A DNA stretch of 33,069 nt, from the NCBI RefSeq assembly GCF_015356855.1, contig NZ_ARXR01000031.1, forward strand, positions 1 to 33,069. Reading direction: 5' to 3'. Shown piece after piece: positions 1 to 10,169 of the stretch. Numbering within the stretch: the stretch's first letter is position 1; each line of letters begins with the position of its first letter. The position numbers and the translations under genes are program-made. The notes under the pieces are model-generated. The model was not told where the DNA came from. It was given only the letters and a program-made list of their open reading frames with translations, and did no database searches. The stretch comes from Alloalcanivorax venustensis ISO4 (GTDB lineage Bacteria > Pseudomonadota > Gammaproteobacteria > Pseudomonadales > Alcanivoracaceae).

Positions 1-1
1 A

Positions 2-505
2 GATCAACCATTTAATCCGTATACCCAAAACATCAAGAAGGCGCAGAAAACCTGGCGCAATATGAGCAAATCCGAACGCGCCCGCTCTCAGCCGGAAGGC
101 GCCCAGCGCAAGGCGCCGGGCCGTGGCAGCGACGGCGACTACTACCATGTGGCGGTGCGCAACAAATCCCAGTTCAAGACGTTCCGCACCCACGACGTGG
201 GCGACCCTGGCGGCATCCAGCGGGTGGCCGGACAACGCAAAAGCGGCACCTGGGGCACGGTGAAATGGCTGATCCCCAAGGAATGGGCGCACATGAAAGG
301 CGGCAAGCTGATCGCCGACAGCGACGACGCCCGCAAGGTGCTGGAGCAATTGGGCAGCGCGCCGGTGCACAGCAGCGCCGACATGTTCGAGGCCAAACCG
401 CGCCCCAAGGTGCCGGAGAAGGACAAACCCACCAAGGCGCAACAACAGGCGCGCCGGGAGAACATCAAGAAGGCGCAACGGGCCGCGCACCAGCGCGGCC
501 ACTGA
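2..505 (+). CDS. Unrecognised small basic protein, probably cut at its 5' end by the window edge
   Basis: I do not recognise a named family with confidence. The frame is open from base 2 to the stop at 503-505, so the gene may begin before the window. The first ATG at 62 has no clear Shine-Dalgarno, and the residues before it (NPYTQNIKKAQKTWRNMS) look like coding sequence. From that ATG the product would be 147 aa. It has a central region with DYYHVAVRNKSQFKTFRT and WLIPKEWAHM, which suggests a small folded domain. The C-terminus is rich in lysine, arginine and glutamine (TKAQQQARRENIKKAQ), so it may bind nucleic acid or be disordered; this is inference. The motif NIKKAQ occurs near both ends because of a 17-bp in-frame direct repeat (29-45 and 461-477). 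No signal peptide or membrane segment is visible. The gene converges on rmuC with 6 bp between the stops. Confidence 0.6.
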   Translation, partial: DQPFNPYTQNIKKAQKTWRNMSKSERARSQPEGAQRKAPGRGSDGDYYHVAVRNKSQFKTFRTHDVGDPGGIQRVAGQRKSGTWGTVKWLIPKEWAHMKGGKLIADSDDARKVLEQLGSAPVHSSADMFEAKPRPKVPEKDKPTKAQQQARRENIKKAQRAAHQRGH

Positions 506-511
506 CCCCGC

Positions 512-1879
512 TCAGGGCGTGTCGTCGCTCTCCGGCGTGCCGTTCTGGTCCGCGCCCTCGTCCGCATCGTCGTCGGAGGCGGCGGGCAGAGCGCGGCGTG
601 CCTTGGCGCCCAGGTCGCGCAGCTTGTGGGCCTGACCGAGAAGGTTACCGCGGCCTTCGGTGAGCCGTTTGTAGGAGGTTTCCCAGGACTGCTGCGCCTT
701 GTCGATCTTGTCGCCCACATCCGACAGGGACTCCGCCACCAGTGACACCTGGTCGCAGATGCGGCCGGCGCGGCTGGCGATGTCCAGCGCGTTACGGTTC
801 TGGTACTCGTAGCGCCAGATGTTCTGAATGGTGCGCAGGGTGACCAGCAGCGTGGTCGGGCTGACCAGCACGATATTGCGCTCGTAGGCCTCGGTATAAA
901 GGCCCGGATCCGCTTCCATGGCGGTCATGAAGGCCCCTTCCACGGGGATGAACAGCAGCACGAAATCGAGGCTGCGCACCCCTTCCAGGCCGCTGTAATT
1001 CTTCGCGTCCAGACCCTTGATGTGGGCGCGCAGGGAGCTGAGGTGCTGTTCGCGGGCCAGGCCGCGCTGTTCGTCGTCCTCGGCGGACACGTAGCGCTCG
1101 TAGGCCACCAGCGACACCTTGGCGTCGATTACCACGTCCTTGTCTTCCGGAAGATGCACGATGGCGTCCGGCAGACGTCGTTCGCCGCTCTCCCCTTTCA
1201 GCGCCACCTGGGTATCGTATTCGCGGCCCTTGGTGAGCCCGGAGCTTTCCAGCACCCGCTCCAGAATCATCTCGCCCCAGTTGCCCTGGGTTTTCACCTG
1301 GCCCTTGAGTGCCTCGGTGAGGTTGCGCGCGTCCTGGTGCATCTGCTGGTTGAGGCTTTTCAGGTGTTGCAGCTGTTCGGTGAGCGCCGCCTGGGCGCGC
1401 GCGTCATCGCCGTGGATCTGATCCACCCGGCGGCGGAACTCCGACAGCTGCTCGCGGAACGGCTTCAACAGCCCGTCCAGCCCCTCGCGGTTCTTTTCCT
1501 CGAACTGCTTGCTGCGCTGTTCGAAGATTTTCGCCGACAGGTTTTCGAATTCATGGCGCAGCTGTTCGCGGCTGTTTTCCAGAAAGGTGAGCTTGTCCTG
1601 CTGGCCGGCCAGCCGCTCATCCAGACGGGCTTTGTCGGCGCGCGCCTGGGCCAGGCTCTGCTCGCTTTCCCGCAGCCGTTGCTCAAGATTTCGTTGGCGC
1701 TCGTCCTGCTGCTGGTGCTGACGGTCGCGTTCCTCGGCCAGAGTGGCGAGACGGTCACGGGCCTGGTCCCGCTCGCCGCGCAGACGGTTCAGGGCGCCGC
1801 GCGTGATCAGTAGCGCGATCAGGGCGGTCACCGCCGCCGACAGGGCGCCGGTGAGAATCCATACGGTCAGATCGTTCAT
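512..1879 (-). CDS. rmuC: RmuC family protein (DNA recombination protein)
   Basis: 455 aa from ATG at 1879. The frame is open further upstream, but that extension lies wholly inside tatD and is not RmuC-like. The protein has one N-terminal membrane segment (residues about 5-27, WILTGALSAAVTALIALLI). A long Glu/Gln/Arg-rich coiled coil runs to about residue 190. The RmuC domain follows, with QGNWGEMILERVLESSGL, the nuclease-like DAIVHLPEDKDVVIDAKVSL, and FVLLFIPVEGAF. The family was identified in E. coli through effects on recombination at inverted repeats and resembles PD-(D/E)XK nucleases; the biochemical role is not well defined. The start overlaps the tatD stop as ATGA, so the two are probably translationally coupled. 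It is the last gene of the long minus-strand cluster, and its acidic C-terminus (DDDADEGADQN) is probably disordered. Confidence 0.93.
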   Translation of the reverse strand: MNDLTVWILTGALSAAVTALIALLITRGALNRLRGERDQARDRLATLAEERDRQHQQQDERQRNLEQRLRESEQSLAQARADKARLDERLAGQQDKLTFLENSREQLRHEFENLSAKIFEQRSKQFEEKNREGLDGLLKPFREQLSEFRRRVDQIHGDDARAQAALTEQLQHLKSLNQQMHQDARNLTEALKGQVKTQGNWGEMILERVLESSGLTKGREYDTQVALKGESGERRLPDAIVHLPEDKDVVIDAKVSLVAYERYVSAEDDEQRGLAREQHLSSLRAHIKGLDAKNYSGLEGVRSLDFVLLFIPVEGAFMTAMEADPGLYTEAYERNIVLVSPTTLLVTLRTIQNIWRYEYQNRNALDIASRAGRICDQVSLVAESLSDVGDKIDKAQQSWETSYKRLTEGRGNLLGQAHKLRDLGAKARRALPAASDDDADEGADQNGTPESDDTP

Positions 1880-2682
1880 CGCGCCGCCTTGTTGAACAGG
1901 GTGTAGAAATTGTCCCGGGTCAGCGCCGCCAGCTCGGCCACCGGAATGCCCTTGAGCTCCGCCACGCACTCGGCCACCCGGGCCACGTAACGGGGTTCGT
2001 TGGGTTTGCCGCGGTACGGCACCGGCGCCAGCCAGGGGGAGTCGGTTTCGATCAACAGGCGCTCCAGCGGCACCTGACGCACGGTGTCGCGCAGCGCCTC
2101 CGCGTTGCGGAAGGTGACGATGCCGGAAATGGAAATATAGAAGCCCAGCGCCATGGCCTGCTCGGCCATATCCAGGTCTTCGGTGAAACAATGCAGCACC
2201 CCGCGCACCTCGCCTTCGCCGTGCTCGCGCAACAGCGCCAGGGTGTCCTCCTTGGCGCCGCGGGTGTGGATGATCAGCGGCAGGCCGGTGCGGCGGGCGG
2301 CGCGGATGTGCTCGATAAAGCGGTCCCGCTGCCAGTCGCGCTGTTCCTTGGCGTAGAAATAATCCAGGCCGGTCTCGCCGATCGCCACCACCCGGGGGTG
2401 GTCGGCCAGGCGCACCAGCTCATCGGCGTCCGGCTCGCGGGAGTCCTTGTAGAGCGGGTGCACGCCCACGGTGGCGTGCACGTCGGCGTGGCGCTCGGCC
2501 AGCTCACGGACACGGGGAAAGGTTTCCAGATCGACACCGATGCACAGCATATGGCTGATGCCATCGGCGCGGGTGGCGGCCATCATGGCGTCGAAATCAC
2601 CGTCGTAGGCATCCAGATTAAGACGGTCCAGGTGGCAGTGGGAATCCACCAGATCGGGACGATCAACAGCGGTGTCGGACAT
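1876..2682 (-). CDS. tatD: TatD family metal-dependent deoxyribonuclease
   Basis: 268 aa from ATG at 2682. A TTG one codon upstream (2685) has better spacing to AGGAG (8 versus 11 nt), so the start could be one codon longer. The TatD/YcfH amidohydrolase-type metal site is complete: DSHCHLD at the N-terminus (the HxH pair), the Glu in AIGETGLDYFY, PLIIHTRGAKED, GVLHCFTED, and the Asp in LIETDSPWLAP. The family comprises divalent-metal 3'-5' exonucleases and deoxyribonucleases acting in the cytoplasm. In E. coli the paralogue ycfH also follows holB in the tmk-holB cluster, so the context fits. Here pilZ lies between holB and tatD, as in Pseudomonas. The stop overlaps the rmuC start by 4 bp. Confidence 0.95.
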   Translation of the reverse strand: MSDTAVDRPDLVDSHCHLDRLNLDAYDGDFDAMMAATRADGISHMLCIGVDLETFPRVRELAERHADVHATVGVHPLYKDSREPDADELVRLADHPRVVAIGETGLDYFYAKEQRDWQRDRFIEHIRAARRTGLPLIIHTRGAKEDTLALLREHGEGEVRGVLHCFTEDLDMAEQAMALGFYISISGIVTFRNAEALRDTVRQVPLERLLIETDSPWLAPVPYRGKPNEPRYVARVAECVAELKGIPVAELAALTRDNFYTLFNKAAR

Positions 2683-2748
2683 CAACGGTTCGGCTCCTGT
2701 CGCGGATAGCGGGAAAACCGCAAGGGTAGCGGGGAGCGACCGCGAACG

Positions 2749-3096
2749 CTACATGGTGTGGGTGGGACGATCCGATTGCAGCGAGCCGGCCAAGTGGTTT
2801 TCGATGGTGCGCCGGGCGGTGTCGTCCTGGTCGGAAAACTGCACGCCGATACCGGCGCTGCGGTTGCCCTGGGCGCCCTGGGGCGTGATCCACACCACCT
2901 TGCCGGCCACCGGAATTTTCTCCGGCTCGTCCATGATATTGAGCAGCAGGAAGATTTCCTCGCCCAGCTTGTAGTTCTTGTCGGTGGCGACGAACAGACC
3001 GCCGTTGGTGACGAAAGGCATGTAAGCCGAATACAGGGCCGCCTTGTCCTTGATGCTCAATGACAGAATGCCGCTGCGGCCTCCGGGCATTTTCAT
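2749..3096 (-). CDS. pilZ: PilZ-domain protein (type IV pilus PilZ type)
   Basis: 115 aa, preceded by a strong SD (GGGGGAG, about 7 nt before ATG). The size and location downstream of holB match PilZ of Pseudomonas aeruginosa (118 aa), the founding PilZ-domain protein, needed for type IV pilus assembly and known to work with the PilB/FimX machinery. The sequence fits the PilZ beta-barrel: SIKDKAALYSAYMPF, TNGGLFVAT, GKVVWITP, and AGIGVQF near the end. It lacks an N-terminal RxxxR, and the usual (D/N)xSxxG is replaced by TNGGLFV. Like its Pseudomonas counterpart it therefore probably does not bind c-di-GMP and acts through protein contacts; this is inference. The gaps to holB (53 bp) and tatD (66 bp) are larger than elsewhere in the cluster. 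Confidence 0.92.
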   Translation of the reverse strand: MKMPGGRSGILSLSIKDKAALYSAYMPFVTNGGLFVATDKNYKLGEEIFLLLNIMDEPEKIPVAGKVVWITPQGAQGNRSAGIGVQFSDQDDTARRTIENHLAGSLQSDRPTHTM

Positions 3097-3149
3097 GCGA
3101 TCGCTCCCCCTGACAAACCCTTTAGCGTTATTGGAATGGTCTCAGCAGA

Positions 3150-5853
<2,704 letters not shown>

Positions 5854-6648
5854 CTATGAAAAAAGAACCTCGAAGTCTTCTTGGAATTGTCGCACCGGCG
5901 CGGTGACCGGCCAGACCCATTGCGCCAGTTTACGCACCGGCAGCACCCCGACAACACTGTTGATCAGAAAAACGCTGTCGGCGGTGCGCAGATGTGACAG
6001 CGGACGCAGCCGCACCTGCACCGGGCGGCCCTGCTCGCCGGCCCGCGCCAGCAACCAGGCACGGCCGACGCCGGCCACCCCGGCGGCGTCCAGGGCCGGC
6101 GTCCACAGGGTATCGCCGAACAGCGCGAACAGGTTCATGGCGGTGGCTTCCAGCGGGCAGCCGCGCCGGTCCAGCAGCAGGCCCTCGTGCCAGCCCCGGC
6201 GGGCCACTTCCATGCGGGCCAGCACCTGGGGCAGCCGGTTAAGATGCTTGAGACCCGCCAGCGGGTCGCGCTCCAGGGGCTCGCTGCACAGGCCGGTTTC
6301 AATGCCGTCGCGGCGCAACAGCGGCGACCACTCCGGCACGGTGCCGTGCTGGGCGAACAGGGAAGGCGTCGGGTGCGACGGCGGCAGGTACCCGCGACCG
6401 CCCGGGCCCCGGGTGAGAATCAGCTTGATCAGACCGGTGCCGGGCGGCGCGGCGGTCAGAGCGTCGGCGAGACAGCGGTCCAGGGCGTCCGGCGCCACCG
6501 GGATCCGCAACCGGGCGGCGCCGTCGAGCAGCCGCGCCCGGTGGCGCGGCCACAGTGGCGCCGCGCCGGACGCCGTGACCCGCACGGTCTCGAATAGGCC
6601 GTCGCCATAGGCGAGACCCCGATCGTTGACGGCGGGCCCGCCGCTCAC
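5854..6648 (-). CDS. pabC: Aminodeoxychorismate lyase
   Basis: 264 aa, fold type IV PLP enzyme. It converts 4-amino-4-deoxychorismate to p-aminobenzoate and pyruvate in folate synthesis. The N-terminal [18 protein letters not shown] is a hallmark of the family. The Schiff-base lysine lies in [14 protein letters not shown], and [14 protein letters not shown] and the [12 protein letters not shown] segment are also typical. The start is GTG at 6648 in a GTGA overlap with fabF. Beginning there leaves a slightly short N-terminus ([11 protein letters not shown]), but no better start exists. The neighbours fabF and mltG match the common gammaproteobacterial order. Confidence 0.94.
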   Translation of the reverse strand: MSGGPAVNDRGLAYGDGLFETVRVTASGAAPLWPRHRARLLDGAARLRIPVAPDALDRCLADALTAAPPGTGLIKLILTRGPGGRGYLPPSHPTPSLFAQHGTVPEWSPLLRRDGIETGLCSEPLERDPLAGLKHLNRLPQVLARMEVARRGWHEGLLLDRRGCPLEATAMNLFALFGDTLWTPALDAAGVAGVGRAWLLARAGEQGRPVQVRLRPLSHLRTADSVFLINSVVGVLPVRKLAQWVWPVTAPVRQFQEDFEVLFS

Positions 6649-7883
6649 ACCTTGCGGAACAGCAGCGACCCGTTGGTGCCGCCGAACCCGAACGAGTTGG
6701 ACAACGCCACGTCAATGGTGCGCTGCTGGGCCTGGTTGGCCACCAGGTCCAGATCACAGCCCTCGTCCGGGTTGTCCAGGTTGATGGTCGGCGGCGCCAC
6801 GGAGTCGCGCATGGCCAGCAGCGTGAAGATGGCCTCCACCGCGCCGGCCGCGCCCAGCAGGTGGCCGATCATCGATTTGGTGGAGCTCATCGCCAGCTTC
6901 GGCGCGTGGTCGCCGAACACCTTCTTGACCGCGTGGATCTCGATCAGATCGCCGACCTTGGTGGAGGTGGCGTGGGCGTTCACATAAGCCACTTCCGACG
7001 GATCGATGCCGGCATCACGGATCGCGTTGCCCATGGCCAGGGCCGCCCCGGCCCCGTCCTCGGACGGCGCAGTCATATGGTAGGCGTCGTCGCTCATGCC
7101 GTAGCCGATCAGCTCACCGTAGATGGTGGCGCCACGGGCCTTGGCGCGATCGTATTCCTCCAGCACCACGGCGCCGGCGCCGTCGGCGAGCACGAAGCCG
7201 TCCCGGTCCCGGTCCCAGGGCCGGCTGGCGGCCGTGGGGTCGTCGTTACGGGTGGACAGTGCCCGGGCGGCGGCGAAACCGCCCATGCCCAGCGGCGTGG
7301 AGCCCTTCTCGGCGCCACCGGCGACCATCACGTCGGCGGTGCCCAGCTGAATCTGCTGGGCGGCGAAGCCGATGTTGTGGGTGCCGGTGGTGCAGGCCGT
7401 CACGGTGGCGAAGTTGGGGCCCTTGAAACCGTACATGATGGCCAGGTTGCCGGCGATCATGTTGATGATGGTGCTGGGCACGAAAAACGGTGACAGCTTG
7501 CGCGGCCCGGAATCCATCAGCTTCTGATGGTTTTCCTCGATGTTGGTCAACCCGCCGATGCCGGAGCCGATGGCGACGCCGATGCGTTCGCCGTTTTCCT
7601 TATCCATTTCCAGGCCGGCGTCACGCAGGGCCTGAATCGCCGCCACCATGCCGTACTGCACGAAGACATCCATCTTGCGCGCTTCCTTGCCGGACAAATA
7701 CTCGTCCATGGCAAAGTCCGGCACCAGCCCGGCGAACTTGGTGGAGAAGTTCTCCGTGTCGAAATGGTCGATCCGGCGAATACCGCTACGACCGGCCAGA
7801 ATGCCCTCCCAGGTACTGGCCACGTCGGTGCCCAGAGGGCTCAACATTCCCAGACCGGTTATCACTACTCGACGTCGTGTCAC
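6645..7883 (-). CDS. fabF: Beta-ketoacyl-ACP synthase II
   Basis: 412 aa from GTG at 7883. The frame is open 27 bases further to an ATG at 7910, but that would start inside the acpP terminator stem. The GTG has AGGAG 5 nt upstream and gives [18 protein letters not shown], aligning with the family N-terminus. It catalyses condensation of malonyl-ACP with acyl-ACP in fatty-acid elongation. The thiolase-fold Cys-His-His triad is visible: [11 protein letters not shown] (Cys near 163), [12 protein letters not shown] and [32 protein letters not shown] is at the C-terminus. It lies downstream of acpP across a strong terminator, so expression depends on read-through or an unseen promoter. A GTGA overlap joins it to pabC. 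Confidence 0.97.
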   Translation of the reverse strand: MTRRRVVITGLGMLSPLGTDVASTWEGILAGRSGIRRIDHFDTENFSTKFAGLVPDFAMDEYLSGKEARKMDVFVQYGMVAAIQALRDAGLEMDKENGERIGVAIGSGIGGLTNIEENHQKLMDSGPRKLSPFFVPSTIINMIAGNLAIMYGFKGPNFATVTACTTGTHNIGFAAQQIQLGTADVMVAGGAEKGSTPLGMGGFAAARALSTRNDDPTAASRPWDRDRDGFVLADGAGAVVLEEYDRAKARGATIYGELIGYGMSDDAYHMTAPSEDGAGAALAMGNAIRDAGIDPSEVAYVNAHATSTKVGDLIEIHAVKKVFGDHAPKLAMSSTKSMIGHLLGAAGAVEAIFTLLAMRDSVAPPTINLDNPDEGCDLDLVANQAQQRTIDVALSNSFGFGGTNGSLLFRKV

Positions 7884-7896
7884 CCGTTCTCCTCCC

Positions 7897-7934
7897 AAAA
7901 AAAACCGCAAGCCCGGAGAGCCTGCGGTTTTTTT
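7897..7934 (-). terminator. Rho-independent terminator after acpP, before fabF
   Basis: An A-run (7897-7904) and CCGCA pair with TGCGG and a T-run (7928-7934), with a partly paired interior. On the minus strand it reads as a GC stem followed by at least seven U, 27 bases after the acpP stop. It should cap the very abundant acpP message and reduce transcription into fabF. The structure is nearly symmetric, so it could also act on plus-strand transcripts. The fabF GTG lies only 13 bp beyond it. Confidence 0.85.
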
Positions 7935-7961
7935 ACTGACGTTGCGTTGGCTGTGACCGAA

Positions 7962-8195
7962 TCAGCTGTGCGACTTGATGTAATCCACGGCAGCTTGAAC
8001 GGTGCTGATCTTTTCAGCCTCTTCGTCCGGAATTTCGGTTTCGAATTCTTCCTCGAGAGCCATTACCAGCTCGACGGTGTCCAGTGAATCGGCACCCAGG
8101 TCTTCGACGAAGGAGGCGGCGGGCTTAACGTCTTCCGGTTTAACGCCCAGTTGCTCAACGATGATCTTCTGGACCCGTTCTTCGATGCTGCTCAT
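7962..8195 (-). CDS. acpP: Acyl carrier protein
   Basis: 77 aa acidic protein from ATG at 8195 ([18 protein letters not shown]). A longer in-frame start at 8231 is not ACP-like and would precede the SD (GGAGAG). Ser37 in [15 protein letters not shown] is the 4'-phosphopantetheine attachment site. ACP carries acyl chains for FabD, FabG, FabF, PlsX and lipid A enzymes. It has a dedicated promoter upstream (8244-8273) and a strong terminator downstream, fitting one of the most abundant cell proteins. Its place between fabG and fabF is the standard order. Confidence 0.98.
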   Translation of the reverse strand: MSSIEERVQKIIVEQLGVKPEDVKPAASFVEDLGADSLDTVELVMALEEEFETEIPDEEAEKISTVQAAVDYIKSHS

Positions 8196-8243
8196 GATGT
8201 TATTACTCTCCTGTTGATGGTGTGCAAGCACCTATGAGCGGCT

Positions 8244-8273
8244 ATTCTAGGTGAACGCTGTTCGCGCTTGCAA
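8244..8273 (-). promoter_or_regulatory. Predicted sigma70 promoter of acpP
   Basis: On the minus strand, -35 TTGCAA (8268-8273) and -10 TAGAAT (8244-8249) are separated by 18 bp. Transcription should begin near 8237, giving a leader of about 40 nt with a GGAGAG SD before the acpP ATG. The -10 lies in CTAGAATAGCC, the same CTAGAAT core as in the yceD promoter. Confidence 0.7.
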
Positions 8274-8317
8274 GCCGCTCTCGGTACTGGTTTTCGCGGA
8301 TTAGTTTCCAAATGTTT

Positions 8318-8370
8318 GAGCGCCTGCGAGAAGCGCCCGTACGCCGTGGCTAAGCGCAGCTTAGCGGTTT
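8318..8370. repeat. REP-like two-hairpin sequence between fabG and acpP
   Basis: This stretch of the fabG-acpP gap holds GAGCGCC..AAGCGCC (weak hairpin) followed by GCTAAG-CGCAG-CTTAGC (8349-8365), a perfect 6-bp stem with a 5-nt loop. The second hairpin has the same loop and inner stem (AAGCGCAGCTT) as the hairpin at 12897-12913 next to a clear REP palindrome. I read it as a diverged copy of the same element. No U-tract follows on the minus strand, so it is not an ordinary fabG terminator. Confidence 0.4.
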
Positions 8371-8384
8371 TCCGCAGCGATGTC

Positions 8385-9119
8385 TCAACCCGTGAACATC
8401 CCGCCGTTCACATGCACCGTGGTGCCGGTCACATAACCGCCGCCCTCGCTGGCCAGCCAGCCCACGGCGCTGGCCACTTCGGCCGGCGATCCCAGGCGCC
8501 CCAGCGGTATTTCGCTGAGCAGCGCTTCACGCTGCGCCTCGGGCAGGCCATCGGTCATATCGGTCTGAATAAAGCCCGGCGCCACCGAATTCACGGTGAT
8601 GTTGCGCGACCCCAGCTCCCGCGCCAGAGCCCGCGTGAAGCCTTCCACGCCCCCTTTGGCGGCGGCGTAGTTGGCCTGGCCGGCGTTGCCCATGGTACCG
8701 ACCACGGAGCTGATGTTGATCACCCGGCCCCAGCGGGCCTTGGTCATGCCCTTCAGGCACGCCTTGGTGACCCGGTACAGCGAATTCAGGTTGGTGTTGA
8801 TCACATCCTGCCACTCATCCGCCTTCATGCGCAGCATGAGGTTGTCGCGGGTGATGCCGGCGTTGTTGACCAGCACCAGCGGCGGGCCGTATTCGGCGCT
8901 CAGCGCCTTGAGGCCCTCGGCCACGGAGTCGTCGTCGGCGACGTTGAGCACCACGCCGGCGCCCTGCTCGCCGAGCGCTTCGGAGATGGCGGCGGCGCCT
9001 TTCTCGCTGGTGGCGGTGCCGACCACGAACCAGCCGGCGCCGGCCAGTTCGGCGGCGATCGCCCGGCCGATGCCACGGGTGGCCCCGGTGACCAGCGCTA
9101 CTTTTCTGTCCTCGCTCAT
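8385..9119 (-). CDS. fabG: 3-oxoacyl-ACP reductase
   Basis: 244 aa, identical in length to E. coli FabG, from ATG at 9119 with AGGAG 7 nt upstream. The ORF is open to 9164, but that extension overlaps fabD and is not conserved. It is a classical short-chain dehydrogenase: TGATRGIG cofactor loop (11-18), NNAG (85-88), and the catalytic Ser138, Tyr151, Lys155 in INISSVVGTMGNAGQANYAAAK. It reduces beta-ketoacyl-ACP with NADPH. It lies 10 bp after fabD. The gap to acpP (189 bp) is unusually long for the cluster and holds a hairpin repeat and the acpP promoter. Confidence 0.97.
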   Translation of the reverse strand: MSEDRKVALVTGATRGIGRAIAAELAGAGWFVVGTATSEKGAAAISEALGEQGAGVVLNVADDDSVAEGLKALSAEYGPPLVLVNNAGITRDNLMLRMKADEWQDVINTNLNSLYRVTKACLKGMTKARWGRVINISSVVGTMGNAGQANYAAAKGGVEGFTRALARELGSRNITVNSVAPGFIQTDMTDGLPEAQREALLSEIPLGRLGSPAEVASAVGWLASEGGGYVTGTTVHVNGGMFTG

Positions 9120-9129
9120 AAGGTTCTCC

Positions 9130-10059
9130 TCAGGCGCCGGTGAGCGCGTTCTGAAAGGCGGCATCGTTTTCCAGCGGCTTGGCGTCCAGGCCCCGGTCGA
9201 TGCGCTTGGTGAGGCCGCACAGCACTTTGCCGGGCCCGCACTCGTAAAGCGTGGAGACGCCGTCGGCGGCCAGCGCGCGCACCGTTTCCGACCAGCGTAC
9301 CGGCGAATGCAGCTGGCGCACCAGCGCGCCGCGGATGCTGTCCGGGTCGGACTCCGCGCTCACGTCCACGTTATTGATCACCGGCAGCTCCGGCGCGAAG
9401 AATTTGGTGCTTTGCAGCTGCTCGGCCAGTTTGTCCGCCGCCGGGCGCATCAGCGCGCAGTGGGACGGCACGCTCACCGGCAGCGCCATGGCGCGCTTGG
9501 CGCCGGCGGCCTTGCACGCCTCGATGGCGCGCTCCACGGCGCTCACCTGGCCGGCGATCACCACCTGGCCCGGCGCATTGAAGTTGACGGCTTCCACCAC
9601 CTCGCCCTGGGCGGCGTCGGCGCAGGCCTGGCGGACCTGGTCGTCGTCCAGGCCCAGAATCGCGGCCATGCGGCCCTCGCCGTCGGCCACGGCGGCCTGC
9701 ATCAGTTCGCCGCGCCGGCGCACCAGGCGCACGGCGTCGCCCAGGGTGAGCACCCCGGCGCAGGTGAGCGCGGTGTATTCGCCCAGGCTGTGCCCGGCGA
9801 GCCGGTCGGGACGGGCGCCACCGGCCTGCTCCCAGAGTTTCCACAGGGCCACACCGGCGGTGAGCAGCAGCGGCTGGGTGTTTTCGGTGCTGTTGAGGGC
9901 CTCTTCCGGGCCTTCCTGGGCCAGTTGCCAGAGATCCAGATCCAGGGCGCCGGAGGCTTCCTGGAACGCCTGGCGCACCGGAACGCGCTCGGCGAAATCG
10001 GCCAGCATACCCAGGCTCTGGGAACCCTGACCGGGAAAGACGAAAGCGGTTTTCGACAT
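9130..10059 (-). CDS. fabD: Malonyl-CoA:ACP transacylase
   Basis: 309 aa, standard length. It transfers malonyl from CoA to ACP. FPGQGSQSLGM is at the N-terminus; the nucleophile Ser91 lies in AGHSLGEYTAL, the RRRGELMQ segment carries the malonate-binding Arg (about 115-117), and His200 is in VSVPSHCALM. The C-terminal region VNNVDVSAESD and LYECGPGKVLCGLTKRI is typical. The gap upstream to plsX is 110 bp with no ORF. In E. coli fabH occupies this position; it is absent here, as in Pseudomonas. FabG follows after 10 bp. Confidence 0.97.
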   Translation of the reverse strand: MSKTAFVFPGQGSQSLGMLADFAERVPVRQAFQEASGALDLDLWQLAQEGPEEALNSTENTQPLLLTAGVALWKLWEQAGGARPDRLAGHSLGEYTALTCAGVLTLGDAVRLVRRRGELMQAAVADGEGRMAAILGLDDDQVRQACADAAQGEVVEAVNFNAPGQVVIAGQVSAVERAIEACKAAGAKRAMALPVSVPSHCALMRPAADKLAEQLQSTKFFAPELPVINNVDVSAESDPDSIRGALVRQLHSPVRWSETVRALAADGVSTLYECGPGKVLCGLTKRIDRGLDAKPLENDAAFQNALTGA

Positions 10060-10169
10060 GCGTTTGCCTCTTTGATGTCGCTCGAGCCGGGAGTATGCCG
10101 CCTGCGGGCGCGGCTGTCCGCCCGACCCTGAAACAAATTGTGAATGCGGGTACAGGCGCCCTGGCGCGG

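Noticed and set aside
1880-2191. N-terminal extension of rmuC to 2191
   Set aside because: The extension reads through tatD in another frame and resembles no RmuC N-terminus; the true N-terminal membrane helix starts at the ATG at 1879.
7897-7910. Longer fabF start at the ATG at 7910
   Set aside because: It would begin within the terminator stem and add a non-conserved MRFFLGGER; the GTG at 7883 has the SD and the conserved N-terminus.
8349-8365. fabG rho-independent terminator
   Set aside because: The hairpin is perfect but no U-run follows on the minus strand; the T-run is on the wrong side for fabG.
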